Virus record (IMG/VR): IMGVR_UViG_3300050133_000060
Span: 1-33,314 of that record
DNA length: 33,314 nucleotides
Strand: one strand, 5' to 3'
Origin: a virus
Shown in pieces: positions 22,602 to 30,802 of the stretch. The notes under the pieces were generated by a model. That model was not told the DNA's origin, made no database searches, and was given only the letters and a program-made list of their open reading frames with translations. How positions within the stretch are numbered: the stretch's first letter is position 1; every line of letters begins with the position of its first letter. The translations under genes and the position numbers were made by a program.

Positions 22602-23057
22602 TTAGGAAAATTTATTATAAACCCTCAATCCGCGTTCCTCAGCAAACATTCGACGGGCTTTTGAAAGCCAGCGATATATTGTTTTTTCACTTGCAGGAAC
22701 GCCAATTTCAGCCTGATGAACACGCGATGATATATCTCCTTTTTGCAAAGGCTTGTCTGCATCTGTGAAATAAACAATTTCGATGGCCTGCCGCGTGTAA
22801 CAGTCAAGTATTCTCATGGTTTTCTCGACCGCCAGAATATCGAGCAATTCCCCGATGCGCTCCTCGACCTTATTTTCGGCGTTTATTACCGCATTCTCAG
22901 TCGGTTTCGACGGGCCGGAACCCTTGACGTGCACTACGTTTTCGGAGGCGAGCGCTTCGGCGTAAAGGCGGTCGCGGAGTTGCTGATATGTAGGCTTGCC
23001 TATTCGGGCATAAAATCGAAACGCCTCAGTGCAGTAATCACGAAGATGGTCTTTCAA
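22602..23057 (-). CDS. RinA/ArpU-like late transcription regulator
   Basis: 151 residues from TTG 23057, which has AGGAGG 7 nt upstream; a TTG at 23084 has no such site. The first half is helical (KDHLRDYCTEAFRFYARIG). The middle holds KVEERIGELLDILAVEKTMR, and residues about 110-145 form a sigma-like helix-turn-helix (ISSRVHQAEIGVPASEKTIY then RWLSKARRMFAEERGL). Such proteins lie just before the terminase genes in Gram-positive phages and switch on late transcription. The 3' neighbour is a terminator, so it may work there. Family name is inferred from size, place and the HTH. Confidence 0.7.
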   Translation of the reverse strand: MKDHLRDYCTEAFRFYARIGKPTYQQLRDRLYAEALASENVVHVKGSGPSKPTENAVINAENKVEERIGELLDILAVEKTMRILDCYTRQAIEIVYFTDADKPLQKGDISSRVHQAEIGVPASEKTIYRWLSKARRMFAEERGLRVYNKFS

Positions 23058-23080
23058 ACTCGCGCCTCCTTTCAAACTCG

Positions 23081-23347
23081 TCAATTATCGTCGGTATCTG
23101 GTGCATCCTCTGCGCCCTCCTGCGCTTGCTTTATCGCTAAATTAAGCAAACCTGCGACCTCTCCAAGATGTAGAGCAATCTTCATGCGCATTCCAGGGAT
23201 GAGTACGGAGAATTTGTCACGAGCAAGTTCAGCACTAATTTCGACGGGATGATTTTCGATGACGTTGTTACGCACGAATACGGCTATGGTTTTGCGAATA
23301 ACTATGGGGTTTTCTATGGGGTTTTCTGTGGGTTTATTCAATTTCAT
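23081..23347 (-). CDS. Small protein, unknown function
   Basis: 88 residues, starting ATG 23347 in an ATGA overlap with the stop of the SANT/zinc-finger gene, with GAGGTGA upstream. The N-terminus has a repeated NPTENPIENPIV stretch, the middle resembles a beta then alpha fold (FVRNNVIENHPVEIS, MRMKIALHLGEVAGLLN), and the end is acidic. It lies directly before the late regulator. Not recognised. Confidence 0.55.
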   Translation of the reverse strand: MKLNKPTENPIENPIVIRKTIAVFVRNNVIENHPVEISAELARDKFSVLIPGMRMKIALHLGEVAGLLNLAIKQAQEGAEDAPDTDDN

Positions 23348-24495
23348 TCACCTCTTTTATTCATAACCGCCCATTTTCTCTGAGCCTGTTTCTTTCGGTC
23401 AACTTTGCATTTATCGCACATATCCGTTACCTGCCGCTTGAAGAATGTCGTCCCGCAGCGCCGGCAATATTGTTCGCGAATGCGTATAAATGCTGTGCAA
23501 CTGTCGCAGTCGGTCTGATCGGCGGTGCAATGTCCGTCCCAGTTCATACAGAGGTCTTTTTGCCAATAGTCATTATCGCCATAGTACTTTTTGACCTGTG
23601 CCCTGATAATTCCGGCCAAAAGCGCAATATTATTTTTAACCTCTATTTTTTCAGTCACAGTTTGGTTTTTAAAGGTGATTGGTCTCTCCGGACGCCCGTC
23701 GCCCCAGTGTCCGCTACCCATAAGCTTAATGACCTTATCAAGGCTTTCGGTCAGGTACATGTCAAATACCCTGCCTCGGAGTGCCTTTGATGATCTGCCC
23801 AGCTCGTCCGCCATGAGTTCGTAGCTTAAACCCTGCTTGATCATCTCGCCCATGCGCATATAATCGGCGTCGCTCCAAAGCTTGTGATTATCCGCCTTGA
23901 GCGGGCGTTCTTTGAGGCCAAGATCGACAATCCGTCTCTGAATAGCACCCGAAGTACGCTGAAGCCTTTTAGATAATTCGGAATACCCGTATTTAAACTG
24001 TTTAAGCAGTACCTTCAGGTGCTCATCTTCTGTGTGTGTCCAGGGCGTTGTTTTGTATCCCTGCTTTTTACGAGTATCTGCCCTGCGCTGCTCTCTTACC
24101 CATCTAGGTTCTTCGCCCAGCGAATTTTCAGGCACCTTTGAAAAATCGACGAATGTCCGGTTTTGCTCAGCCCATTTCCAAAAGTCATTAAGATAAATAA
24201 TCCTGAAGCTGCAGTTCTCGACCTTTTTGGTTTTGATTGGAAGACCTCGGTTCTTAACCCAGCTGGTGAGCATACCTGAGTAGCTTTGATTTCTGCCGAG
24301 AGCATGCATCATCTGATTTAGCGTTATGTACTCGCCATTATCGAGGAAAGCGCCAAGTCCAAGCCGTTCCCTCATGACTTTTATAGCATTAACGCTTCGA
24401 TTTAAATTTTCCGAAAGCTTTGGGATTGATATCGTGCCGTAATAATCCTGGAGATACTGAATTTCTTCCGGTGACCAGTTCGGTTTCAACCCCAT
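23344..24495 (-). CDS. Multi-SANT/HTH and zinc-finger DNA-binding protein
   Basis: 383 residues from ATG 24495, chosen for GGAGGG upstream; the longer frame start overlaps the nuclease gene. Three SANT/Myb-like segments are visible: about residues 6-50 (NWSPEEIQYLQDYYGTISIP, then VNAIKVMRERLGLG), 150-195 (PWTHTEDEHLKVLLKQFKYG, then SGAIQRRIVDLGL) and 205-250 (LWSDADYMRMGEMIKQGLSY, then SKALRGRVFDMYL). A HTH_17-like segment lies between the first two. The C-terminal 70 residues carry CxxC-type zinc sites (CDSC, CRRCG, CDKC). It is probably a middle-gene transcription factor. Confidence 0.65.
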   Translation of the reverse strand: MGLKPNWSPEEIQYLQDYYGTISIPKLSENLNRSVNAIKVMRERLGLGAFLDNGEYITLNQMMHALGRNQSYSGMLTSWVKNRGLPIKTKKVENCSFRIIYLNDFWKWAEQNRTFVDFSKVPENSLGEEPRWVREQRRADTRKKQGYKTTPWTHTEDEHLKVLLKQFKYGYSELSKRLQRTSGAIQRRIVDLGLKERPLKADNHKLWSDADYMRMGEMIKQGLSYELMADELGRSSKALRGRVFDMYLTESLDKVIKLMGSGHWGDGRPERPITFKNQTVTEKIEVKNNIALLAGIIRAQVKKYYGDNDYWQKDLCMNWDGHCTADQTDCDSCTAFIRIREQYCRRCGTTFFKRQVTDMCDKCKVDRKKQAQRKWAVMNKRGE

Positions 24496-24499
24496 GGTG

Positions 24500-24799
24500 C
24501 TATTCCCTCCCATCAAAAATCTCTTTAACGAATGCTTTAGCCTGATCCAGTCCCTTGATAACCCGAACGTCAACGTTGCGTTCCCTCATTCGGTCGAGCT
24601 GGTAATGCTGTATCCGCTGCATCGTGCCAACCTCGGTTTTCAGTTCAATATAGATCGTCCAGCCGTCCCGAGTAATAACAATTCTGTCTGGCACCCCAGG
24701 CTCGTCGGGAGATAAAAATTTATAACACAGACCGCCGTGCTGCTTAACCATCTCGGAAAACCTTTTCTCAAGTTGGCTTTCTTTCAATGAAGCTTTCAT
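24500..24799 (-). CDS. VRR-NUC nuclease (second copy)
   Basis: 99 residues, close to the minimal VRR-NUC size. It carries the PD-(D/E)xK core: EPGVPDRIV (D), IYIELKTEVG (ExK), and QHYQLDRMRERN (helix with Q). ATG 24799 overlaps the previous stop as ATGA. VRR-NUC proteins of phages are thought to act on branched DNA or as Holliday-junction-like resolvases. It is one of two such genes within 1 kb, and the two are clearly different in sequence. Confidence 0.8.
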   Translation of the reverse strand: MKASLKESQLEKRFSEMVKQHGGLCYKFLSPDEPGVPDRIVITRDGWTIYIELKTEVGTMQRIQHYQLDRMRERNVDVRVIKGLDQAKAFVKEIFDGRE

Positions 24800-25113
24800 T
24801 TCGATCTCCCGTCAAAAATTTTTATGGCCAGCCTGCATTTGTCACAGCCGCCCTTCTCGATCTCTACAAAATACCTTGAAAGCCTATTTCTCATCTGTGC
24901 GGTTTCCTGATATATATTCCAGTTGATTTCGGCATTTTCGTAAACCTTGAGTATCCTGAGCTTTTCGAGATGCGCTTGATCCTTTGTGAGCGCTCCGGTT
25001 TTATATTCACGGTACAGCGACCTAAGTGACAAGAATAGTAACTGTCGAGGTTGAGACAATCCATCCAGCAGCTCGTCACCCCGAGCAGCAGCGCGCTCGA
25101 TCTCTTCAACCAT
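24796..25113 (-). CDS. Small helical protein between two nucleases
   Basis: 105 residues from ATG 25113, which overlaps the TGA of the first VRR-NUC gene (TGATG). Longer in-frame starts lie inside that gene. The protein is almost wholly helical (EEIERAAARGDELLDGL, RNRLSRYFVEIEKGG) and ends with a CDKCRLAI knuckle. It is coupled to nuclease genes on both sides. Not recognised. Confidence 0.55.
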   Translation of the reverse strand: MVEEIERAAARGDELLDGLSQPRQLLFLSLRSLYREYKTGALTKDQAHLEKLRILKVYENAEINWNIYQETAQMRNRLSRYFVEIEKGGCDKCRLAIKIFDGRSK

Positions 25114-25478
25114 CAAGATGAAACGCCCCCCAAATTTATATACCATTCAAGCACTTTTATTGCAGATTCAAATCCATGGCAAACTGTTGAAAAATAACCT
25201 TGTGCAGTCAGTTCTTCGCGCCACCATGCCTGATCCAAGCTTTCCTTCCCGGTCTCGGCTTTCATTTCTATATAGAACCCATGATATCGTCCTCGGGCAA
25301 CAGGTAAAAACAGATCCGGCACACCCCGCTTAACTCCCGCACGTTTCAGATTTTCACCCTCGGCGGCGGAGCATTTCCGTTCATTCGGGACGTGATATAA
25401 AAGGCGCAACTCCGGATATTTCCCTCTGACCGCTAACGACCATTTTATGACGGCTGCTTGATGCTGTGCTTCGGTCAA
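25113..25478 (-). CDS. VRR-NUC nuclease (first copy)
   Basis: 121 residues with a TTG start at 25478 (AGAGGTGG upstream, TTGA overlap with the previous stop). The VRR-NUC core is clear: an N-terminal helix TEAQHQAAVIKW, then LYHVPNERKCS, AGVKRGVPDLFLP (D), HGFYIEMKAETG (ExK) and SLDQAWWREELTAQGY. Such nucleases are common in phage replication modules next to a helicase, as here (25813-27324). It is longer than the second copy and has the usual N-E-R segment. Confidence 0.88.
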   Translation of the reverse strand: MTEAQHQAAVIKWSLAVRGKYPELRLLYHVPNERKCSAAEGENLKRAGVKRGVPDLFLPVARGRYHGFYIEMKAETGKESLDQAWWREELTAQGYFSTVCHGFESAIKVLEWYINLGGVSS

Positions 25479-25816
25479 TGGTTTCCACCTCTTTTAAGAA
25501 ATTCGTAAATAGTGATTTCTGCAAACCCACTTGTTTTGGCAAGAATATGCTTGTTGCTAAAATCTTGTATGACTTTCTTTTGCAATCGATAATGCGAAAT
25601 CCCCCCCCGGTAGAGCTCGACATATTCCGCTTTAAGCCGATCTATAGCTTTTTTATTATTTGCGATGAATTTAGAAAGCTGATTCTGAGTTATTCTCCAG
25701 CGTCCCTTTATCTTTTTGGCTGGAATAATGCCCTGATTTAAAAATTCCAATATTTTAGGATAGGGCGTGCCGAGTTGAAGGGCTATTTCTATCGGTTTTA
25801 TATATTTCTGTTTCAC
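25475..25816 (-). CDS. HTH (excisionase-type) DNA-binding protein
   Basis: 113 residues, GTG start at 25816 overlapping the helicase TGA (GTGA). The N-terminus KPIEIALQLGTPYPKILEFL then GIIPAKKIKGRWRITQNQL is a HTH_17-like winged fold. A second helix-turn-helix-like stretch near the C-terminus (FSNKHILAKTSGFAEITIYE) suggests two DNA-binding parts. Its role in the replication module is not known. Confidence 0.6.
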   Translation of the reverse strand: MKQKYIKPIEIALQLGTPYPKILEFLNQGIIPAKKIKGRWRITQNQLSKFIANNKKAIDRLKAEYVELYRGGISHYRLQKKVIQDFSNKHILAKTSGFAEITIYEFLKRGGNH

Positions 25817-27324
25817 CCCGCCCGCCTCTTTTCTCCCGAAATGACCCTATTCAAAATCATGCTCGCCTGCATCATATTGAGCTCACCAGTTTCAAACCCC
25901 TTGCACCGGCGGCGGATAATGGCGAGTTGCTTCTCACTGGCCGGTTTGGATCCCCAGCGCCGCACCGCGTTTAGATCCCAAAGTGCCCGCTCATCAGCAA
26001 ACTGTTCACAAAGCATTTTATAAGCTTTATCAAAAGCGGTTTGCATAGGAATTTTGATACCGTTTAATTCTGTCATGCCGAGCTCGTCTTGAGCAGGAAC
26101 GGTAATTCGCTTCTTATCCGGTAGGCTGCATACGAAGGATCCGTCCGGTAGTTTAAACCAGTTGACGTCATGCGTCTGATATTTCTGTTCTTTAGCCCAC
26201 AGATTGATAATCTCGATGTTCTTGATCCAGCTCTCCGGGCAATCCGCAGCAGCTGCCGCCTTAGTGGGTAAATCAAATAGTGGCCCTTCAATTTCTGCCA
26301 CCTTGCGTTCAGGCACGTCGTCCAGGTCAATACCGAGCAGTGACGGCGCCGTGCATAGACTAGCCCTGCCGCTGATCCCAACACAATCAATCAGATTCAG
26401 CCGCTCTTTGCCGGGCGATAACCGTAAGCCTCTGCCGACCATCTGCGTATATAGACTGTCCGACTGCGTCGGGCGGGCAATGATTATCGTTTCAACCAGG
26501 GGAATGTCTGTGCCTTCGGTGAATACCATGCAGTTCACCATGCACGGAATTTTCTTATCAGTGAAGTCTTTTATAATCTGGGCTCTATTCTCCGTCTCTC
26601 CCGTCACCACCGCGGCGCCCGGAATCCTCTTGGCGATCTCCTGTGCTTGATGTACCGATACCGCGAAGATCAGCGTCGCTCCTTGTGCCAATTTGGTATA
26701 AGCCTCAGCGATTGCATCTGCCGTGCCGTCCATGGCCTCGTCGAGTTCCCCTGGTGCGAAATCTCCGTGTTGGGTGCGGACTTTTGAAATGTCGTATCCG
26801 ATGTTCACCCGACGGCAGAAGATATCGCTGAGATAATTGTTTTGTATTCCCCATTTGAGATCTCTTTGAAAAATGATATTTTGATAAATATCATCGAGCC
26901 GCACCTTGTCACCCCGGGATGGTGTCGCTGTGAACCCAAGCAGCAGGCGGGGGTGAAAGTATCCGAGCACGTTACGGTAACTTCTTGCAGCGCTGTGGTG
27001 TGCCTCGTCGCACACGACAATGTCGAATTCGTCCGGTGCGAATTGTCCGAGGCGGTGCGTCATGGTCTGAACCGATGCGCTGACTACCTCGTCCCAGGGG
27101 GAAGCGTGGTGCTGAGCCATTTCAATGCCTTTGGTGCATTCAAAGTATTTAAGCGGCTGCGTGACCAATTCTTCCCGATGAGACAGAATGAGCATCCGGC
27201 CGTGACGGGGGATCTGCGAAAACGTGACCGTTTTGCCTAATCCGGTTGCCATTTGTATAAGATAGGCTCCGCTTTCGGGGATGGAATCTATACACTCTTG
27301 CTGATATGGACGTAAAGTTAGCAT
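25813..27324 (-). CDS. SF2 DEAD/DEAH-type helicase
   Basis: 503 residues. Helicase motifs: RPYQQE (Q-motif-like, 5-10), ATGLGKT (motif I, 26-32), VCDEAHH (motif II, 104-110), FTATPSR (III, 131-137), a VFTEGTDIP segment (V, 267-275) and QMVGRGLR (VI, 294-301). It resembles phage SSL2/YqhH-like helicases of SF2 that unwind branched DNA. The C-terminal 130 residues carry an extra domain (SKPASEKQLAIIRRRCKG in part). AGGAGGTC precedes ATG 27324, and a TGTGGAAC site lies two bases upstream of that ribosome site. It begins the group of replication genes after the candidate origin. Confidence 0.9.
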   Translation of the reverse strand: MLTLRPYQQECIDSIPESGAYLIQMATGLGKTVTFSQIPRHGRMLILSHREELVTQPLKYFECTKGIEMAQHHASPWDEVVSASVQTMTHRLGQFAPDEFDIVVCDEAHHSAARSYRNVLGYFHPRLLLGFTATPSRGDKVRLDDIYQNIIFQRDLKWGIQNNYLSDIFCRRVNIGYDISKVRTQHGDFAPGELDEAMDGTADAIAEAYTKLAQGATLIFAVSVHQAQEIAKRIPGAAVVTGETENRAQIIKDFTDKKIPCMVNCMVFTEGTDIPLVETIIIARPTQSDSLYTQMVGRGLRLSPGKERLNLIDCVGISGRASLCTAPSLLGIDLDDVPERKVAEIEGPLFDLPTKAAAAADCPESWIKNIEIINLWAKEQKYQTHDVNWFKLPDGSFVCSLPDKKRITVPAQDELGMTELNGIKIPMQTAFDKAYKMLCEQFADERALWDLNAVRRWGSKPASEKQLAIIRRRCKGFETGELNMMQASMILNRVISGEKRRAG

Positions 27325-27665
27325 TTTGACCTCCTATTGTGGAACAATTATGTATTTTGTGGAACAGCGTGGAACATATGTTCCACGGATTTTATCTGAT
27401 ACCTAAGCCATTTATTGACCTCTGTGGAACTGTGGAACAAATTGCGCACATTTTTCTATACGCGCGAGGTGTGTTAAGAGGATATTCCTGTGGTAATCCT
27501 CTCCTATGACACACACACTTCTCCTATAGGCTATGTTTTGTGTTCCACAGTTCCACACCTTAAAAAAGTGCCATTTTACAGCCTACCTATGGGGTTTTTT
27601 CTGTGGAACATCTGTGGAACATGTTCCACACTAAATATTACCGAATAGCCTTCCTATGCAGTTTC
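27325..27665. other. Candidate replication origin/operator: TGTGGAAC array
   Basis: A 341-bp gap without genes between two helicase genes. I count eleven copies of (T/C)GTGGAAC on either strand, at 27338, 27358, 27368, 27380(rc), 27423, 27431, 27542(rc), 27550(rc), 27602, 27613 and 27623(rc). They form a perfect 20-bp palindrome (27368-27387), a perfect 18-bp palindrome (27613-27630) and two head-to-tail pairs (27423-27438, 27542-27557) that face each other. The midpoint of these pairs is 27490, and a central inverted repeat GAGGAT/ATCCTC (27478-27483, 27496-27501) has its centre at the same place. Several CCTAT motifs are scattered between. This is the structure expected of an iteron origin, though it could instead be a multi-site operator. 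Confidence 0.7.
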
Positions 27666-29507
27666 TCATAAAGGAAGGTCATTTTCATCGTCATATTCAT
27701 CTTCAAATATCTGCAATTTCAAAACAATGCATTCAGCGAGAACGCCATTTATCCGCTTACCTTTTGAAAGCGCTCTGCCCCTCGTTTCAATTAAATTATT
27801 TGTCTTCAACCAGCTTAAAAGTCCTTGCGATGAGATACCTTCGTCATCACAGGCCCGTCGGAATACCGACGATATTATATAGGCCGTATTTCCATCAAGA
27901 TATCCGTAAATTTCGCCGTTATATACCTTATCGCTGCCAGCATCTTCAGGACGAACAAACTTATTTCCGCTCTGCGCAACCCAGTCACACATATAATGGT
28001 ATCCGCGCTCCGGCCCCGAAATGGCCGCCTTGCTCTTGAGGAATTCGGACATCTGTTCCATTGTCAGACACTGTCCGTCTCGGAATATCCATTCAGTTAC
28101 GAGCGCGTCAGCCGTTACGATCAGGGCCGCGCTCATGGCCTGTTTCTCGGTCGTGTTGCTTTCAGAAAGCTCCTTATAATACTTTGCGTATATTTCTTTT
28201 GCCTTGTCGAATCCGGTTTCTTTGAGTTTTTTTATAAAGGCTTTTCCGGCAAATCCGTAATTAACTTTTAAGATCGTCGACAACCCGTGTCCGTCTTCGA
28301 TGATGCGGTCGGCCGTTTTGCATTCAATTTCAATAACCCTGTTCGATGCACCTGAGCCGCTGTTGGCGTTCACGATGGGCGTCTCTCCGGTCGTGATTGT
28401 GCAATTGGCCCATGTAGGGGTCTTATCAATGCCGCCGGTCCGCGTCCCCCTGGTGCGCCCCACGCCCTCGGCCAAAGCGTAGACGTCAAAGTTTAATTTT
28501 CCGCGGTTATCCTTTGCGAGCTGGAGCTCATCAATCATCATCGGCAGGCTGTTGAGAAATGCGGCCAGTTTTTCGCGCCCAACCATGGTGCTGTTGAAAG
28601 TTTGTATGTACCGGCCGATATATGGATCTCCCCACACCGATGCTGCCATCATCAGAGCAACCGTCTTGCCTGTGCCGGATTCTCCGCTCCATAAATGCAG
28701 GAAGAACGGCAGGCAGCCTAATGGTGAAACAAGAGCGGATGCAAACGCCGATGCAAGGACAATTCGGGCAAGCAGACTGTTTTTGCGGATATTAATGATT
28801 GTTTCAAGCCAAAGCTTTCCGCTGCCGTGTGTCTTAATGCTCTCGAAAATACTTTTATAATTTGCGTCTCCGTCAAAAACCAAGCCCTCGACATATGGCG
28901 AAAACCCCTCATCATTTATCCAACCAAGGCGTCCGACGCTGTTCTTCTCGGGGATCAGATCATAATTACGATTCTCAATATCCGACAGATATTCAATCAG
29001 CGTGCCGGCCGACTTTGACGTCACCGCAATACCGTTCCCTGCAAGATCAGTTATTTTATTCGAGCTGGCAAGAATGTTTTTATCAACTATTATGTAGCGC
29101 CACTGCTTGCCCTTCCGAAATGCCAGTTTAAGTTTTTCCATGCCCGTATCAATATTCACAAGCCGCTCAACCGGCATGATCGGATGAGGGCAAGCGTATT
29201 CCTCCGAGCCGAATGCTCCTTGCCTTGAAACCCCGCCCTCATCCGCCCGCCAGTCGCCCGCATCGAGTTCAATCGGCTGGTCAGAGAATTGCGTCACCGA
29301 GCCCTGATAAACCGTCATAGCCTGTTTGCGGAGGCTCTTGACGTAAGCGATGTACATGGTCTTAAAATTTATCACTGCGGCCTTTTTAGCAACTTTGCAC
29401 ATTGCGGCCAAGGCTCGCTCGTGCTGAAACGGATCGCCATGGAGAGCATAAACCTCTTCAAACGGCGCGGTTGTGCTTAAAAAATCGTCTTGTGTGTATT
29501 CGCCCAA
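27666..29507 (-). CDS. DUF927 helicase-like replication protein
   Basis: 613 residues from TTG 29507, with AAGGTGA well spaced upstream. Residues about 105-420 are a DUF927 domain, with a RecA-like ATPase: Walker A GESGTGKT (275-282), Walker B LPMMIDELQ (321-329) and a sensor region TITTGETPIVN. It is probably a ring or monomer helicase for phage DNA synthesis. It lies directly after a gene for a CHC2 zinc finger, so primase and helicase parts seem split. The candidate origin follows its stop. Confidence 0.8.
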   Translation of the reverse strand: MGEYTQDDFLSTTAPFEEVYALHGDPFQHERALAAMCKVAKKAAVINFKTMYIAYVKSLRKQAMTVYQGSVTQFSDQPIELDAGDWRADEGGVSRQGAFGSEEYACPHPIMPVERLVNIDTGMEKLKLAFRKGKQWRYIIVDKNILASSNKITDLAGNGIAVTSKSAGTLIEYLSDIENRNYDLIPEKNSVGRLGWINDEGFSPYVEGLVFDGDANYKSIFESIKTHGSGKLWLETIINIRKNSLLARIVLASAFASALVSPLGCLPFFLHLWSGESGTGKTVALMMAASVWGDPYIGRYIQTFNSTMVGREKLAAFLNSLPMMIDELQLAKDNRGKLNFDVYALAEGVGRTRGTRTGGIDKTPTWANCTITTGETPIVNANSGSGASNRVIEIECKTADRIIEDGHGLSTILKVNYGFAGKAFIKKLKETGFDKAKEIYAKYYKELSESNTTEKQAMSAALIVTADALVTEWIFRDGQCLTMEQMSEFLKSKAAISGPERGYHYMCDWVAQSGNKFVRPEDAGSDKVYNGEIYGYLDGNTAYIISSVFRRACDDEGISSQGLLSWLKTNNLIETRGRALSKGKRINGVLAECIVLKLQIFEDEYDDENDLPL

Positions 29508-29516
29508 GTTTTCACC

Positions 29517-30017
29517 TTACTTCCATGGGTGGCTATCCAGCCACCAAGATAGATATTCAAGTTGTGCCATCCAGCTCGCCCGCCTCTTAATGTCCCGCCA
29601 TGTCACAGGCTTGTCCTTGAGCGCCCACCATATGTACCGGTGTAATTCGACCTTGCGGTCATATTCAGCCCTGTACGCGGCAAGCTGCTCGGCCTTGGCT
29701 GCCTGTTCCCGCTGCCACTGATCCAGCGCCCTCCGATCGGGTTTCTGCCCGCACAATCCGAGCCCGAAATCCCCGTTTAGGCGAAGAACGGCCTGGAAGA
29801 AGCTAATATTAAATAATCGCATTGTAAAATCAAAAACATCCAGGTGCAGATCACAAACGAAACAGTGAAAGCGGTTATTCTTAATGCTACCGGATGGATG
29901 CTGGTCGTCATGGAAGGGACAGAGCGCGTGGCCGTGGATGTCAAAATGAATGCCGTAACGCTCTGTTACTTCCTGAATAGTGAGACGGGATTTGATCCGT
30001 GCGGCGGTGTCGGTCAT
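29517..30017 (-). CDS. CHC2 zinc-finger (primase-type) protein
   Basis: 166 residues, ATG 30017 in an ATGA overlap. Residues 30-60 hold the DnaG-type CHC2 zinc finger: CPFHDD (C33, H36) and FHCFVCD (C52, C55), followed by DVFDF. There is no TOPRIM or other catalytic domain; the rest is helical and Trp-rich (YIWWALKDKPVTWRDIKRR). It probably recognises template for priming, working with the DUF927 protein encoded next. Confidence 0.82.
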   Translation of the reverse strand: MTDTAARIKSRLTIQEVTERYGIHFDIHGHALCPFHDDQHPSGSIKNNRFHCFVCDLHLDVFDFTMRLFNISFFQAVLRLNGDFGLGLCGQKPDRRALDQWQREQAAKAEQLAAYRAEYDRKVELHRYIWWALKDKPVTWRDIKRRASWMAQLEYLSWWLDSHPWK

Positions 30018-30802
30018 TCCAGTTCCCTATAATCTACTATCTCGGTCAGCACCTCAGTATCAGCGCAATAATCACATACCCCGCACCGCTCCGGCTCAAC
30101 AAGTCCGGCCTTTATCTCTGCGAACCGGACAATATTTTCCCGAACAGTCCTGAGAGCATAATCAAGTTGTTCCTGCGGGATGCTGATAATTTTTATCCTG
30201 GTTATTTTTTGCTTTGTCGCACCGGCAATGAAGAACGGCAGCGGTTTAGCGTCAGCGCCTCTGCTCTGTCGCTCTACCTCCTGATATATTGCGGCTTGAA
30301 TGTCGTAGCCCCAAGCCTCAACAAATGGAAGCTTTCCCTGACCATCAACCCAAATCGGCTTAAAATCTTTCATTATTTTCAAATCGACCAGGCACTTCCC
30401 CGGATGATAACTGTCAATCTTAATCTTTACCGGCACGCCCTCGATCTCTCCGGTCATGATAACCTGCGGCTGTCCGGATAAATACTTCATAAACATTTCA
30501 TCCCGTTCAATTCTTCGGATGATGTTTTCAGCCTGAATATAGTCGGATTTCAAGGTACCGGATTTTGTGAATATATCAGGGTTCTTCGCTCTGAATACAT
30601 CCAGCGTGCCCTCAAAATATGCATCCACATACGACCCGACCAATAAGGCCGTAGACTTTTCCTCGGCATATTCGCCGCGGATCTCAGCTAATGCGGATGC
30701 GCTGCAGGATATGAATTTCTTAAATTGTGTACTGCCCATATAAGCGAGCTCGTTATCCTGGCTAAAATATTCCTCAGATGTTATCGAGGTCAACTGGCTC
30801 AT
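30014..30802 (-). CDS. RecE/Cas4-like PD-(D/E)xK exonuclease
   Basis: 262 residues from ATG 30802; the longer in-frame start at 30970 lies inside the previous gene. Core motifs: a substrate helix YMGSTQFKKFISCSASALAE, GSYVDAYFEG (about 57-66), E119, D130 (IKIDSYHPG), D140-x-K142 (LVDLKIMKDF) and YDIQAAIYQEV. The C-terminus has a cysteine cluster CGVCDYC. This matches the phage PDDEXK (DUF3799/RecE-like) nuclease. With the ATPase encoded upstream it could process DNA ends for recombination. Confidence 0.85.
   Translation of the reverse strand: MSQLTSITSEEYFSQDNELAYMGSTQFKKFISCSASALAEIRGEYAEEKSTALLVGSYVDAYFEGTLDVFRAKNPDIFTKSGTLKSDYIQAENIIRRIERDEMFMKYLSGQPQVIMTGEIEGVPVKIKIDSYHPGKCLVDLKIMKDFKPIWVDGQGKLPFVEAWGYDIQAAIYQEVERQSRGADAKPLPFFIAGATKQKITRIKIISIPQEQLDYALRTVRENIVRFAEIKAGLVEPERCGVCDYCADTEVLTEIVDYRELE

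Noticed and set aside
27325-27665. TGTGGAAC sites as DnaA boxes
   Set aside because: The DnaA box complement is TGTGGATAA. The repeats here keep GGAAC and are often palindromic, which is a different motif.
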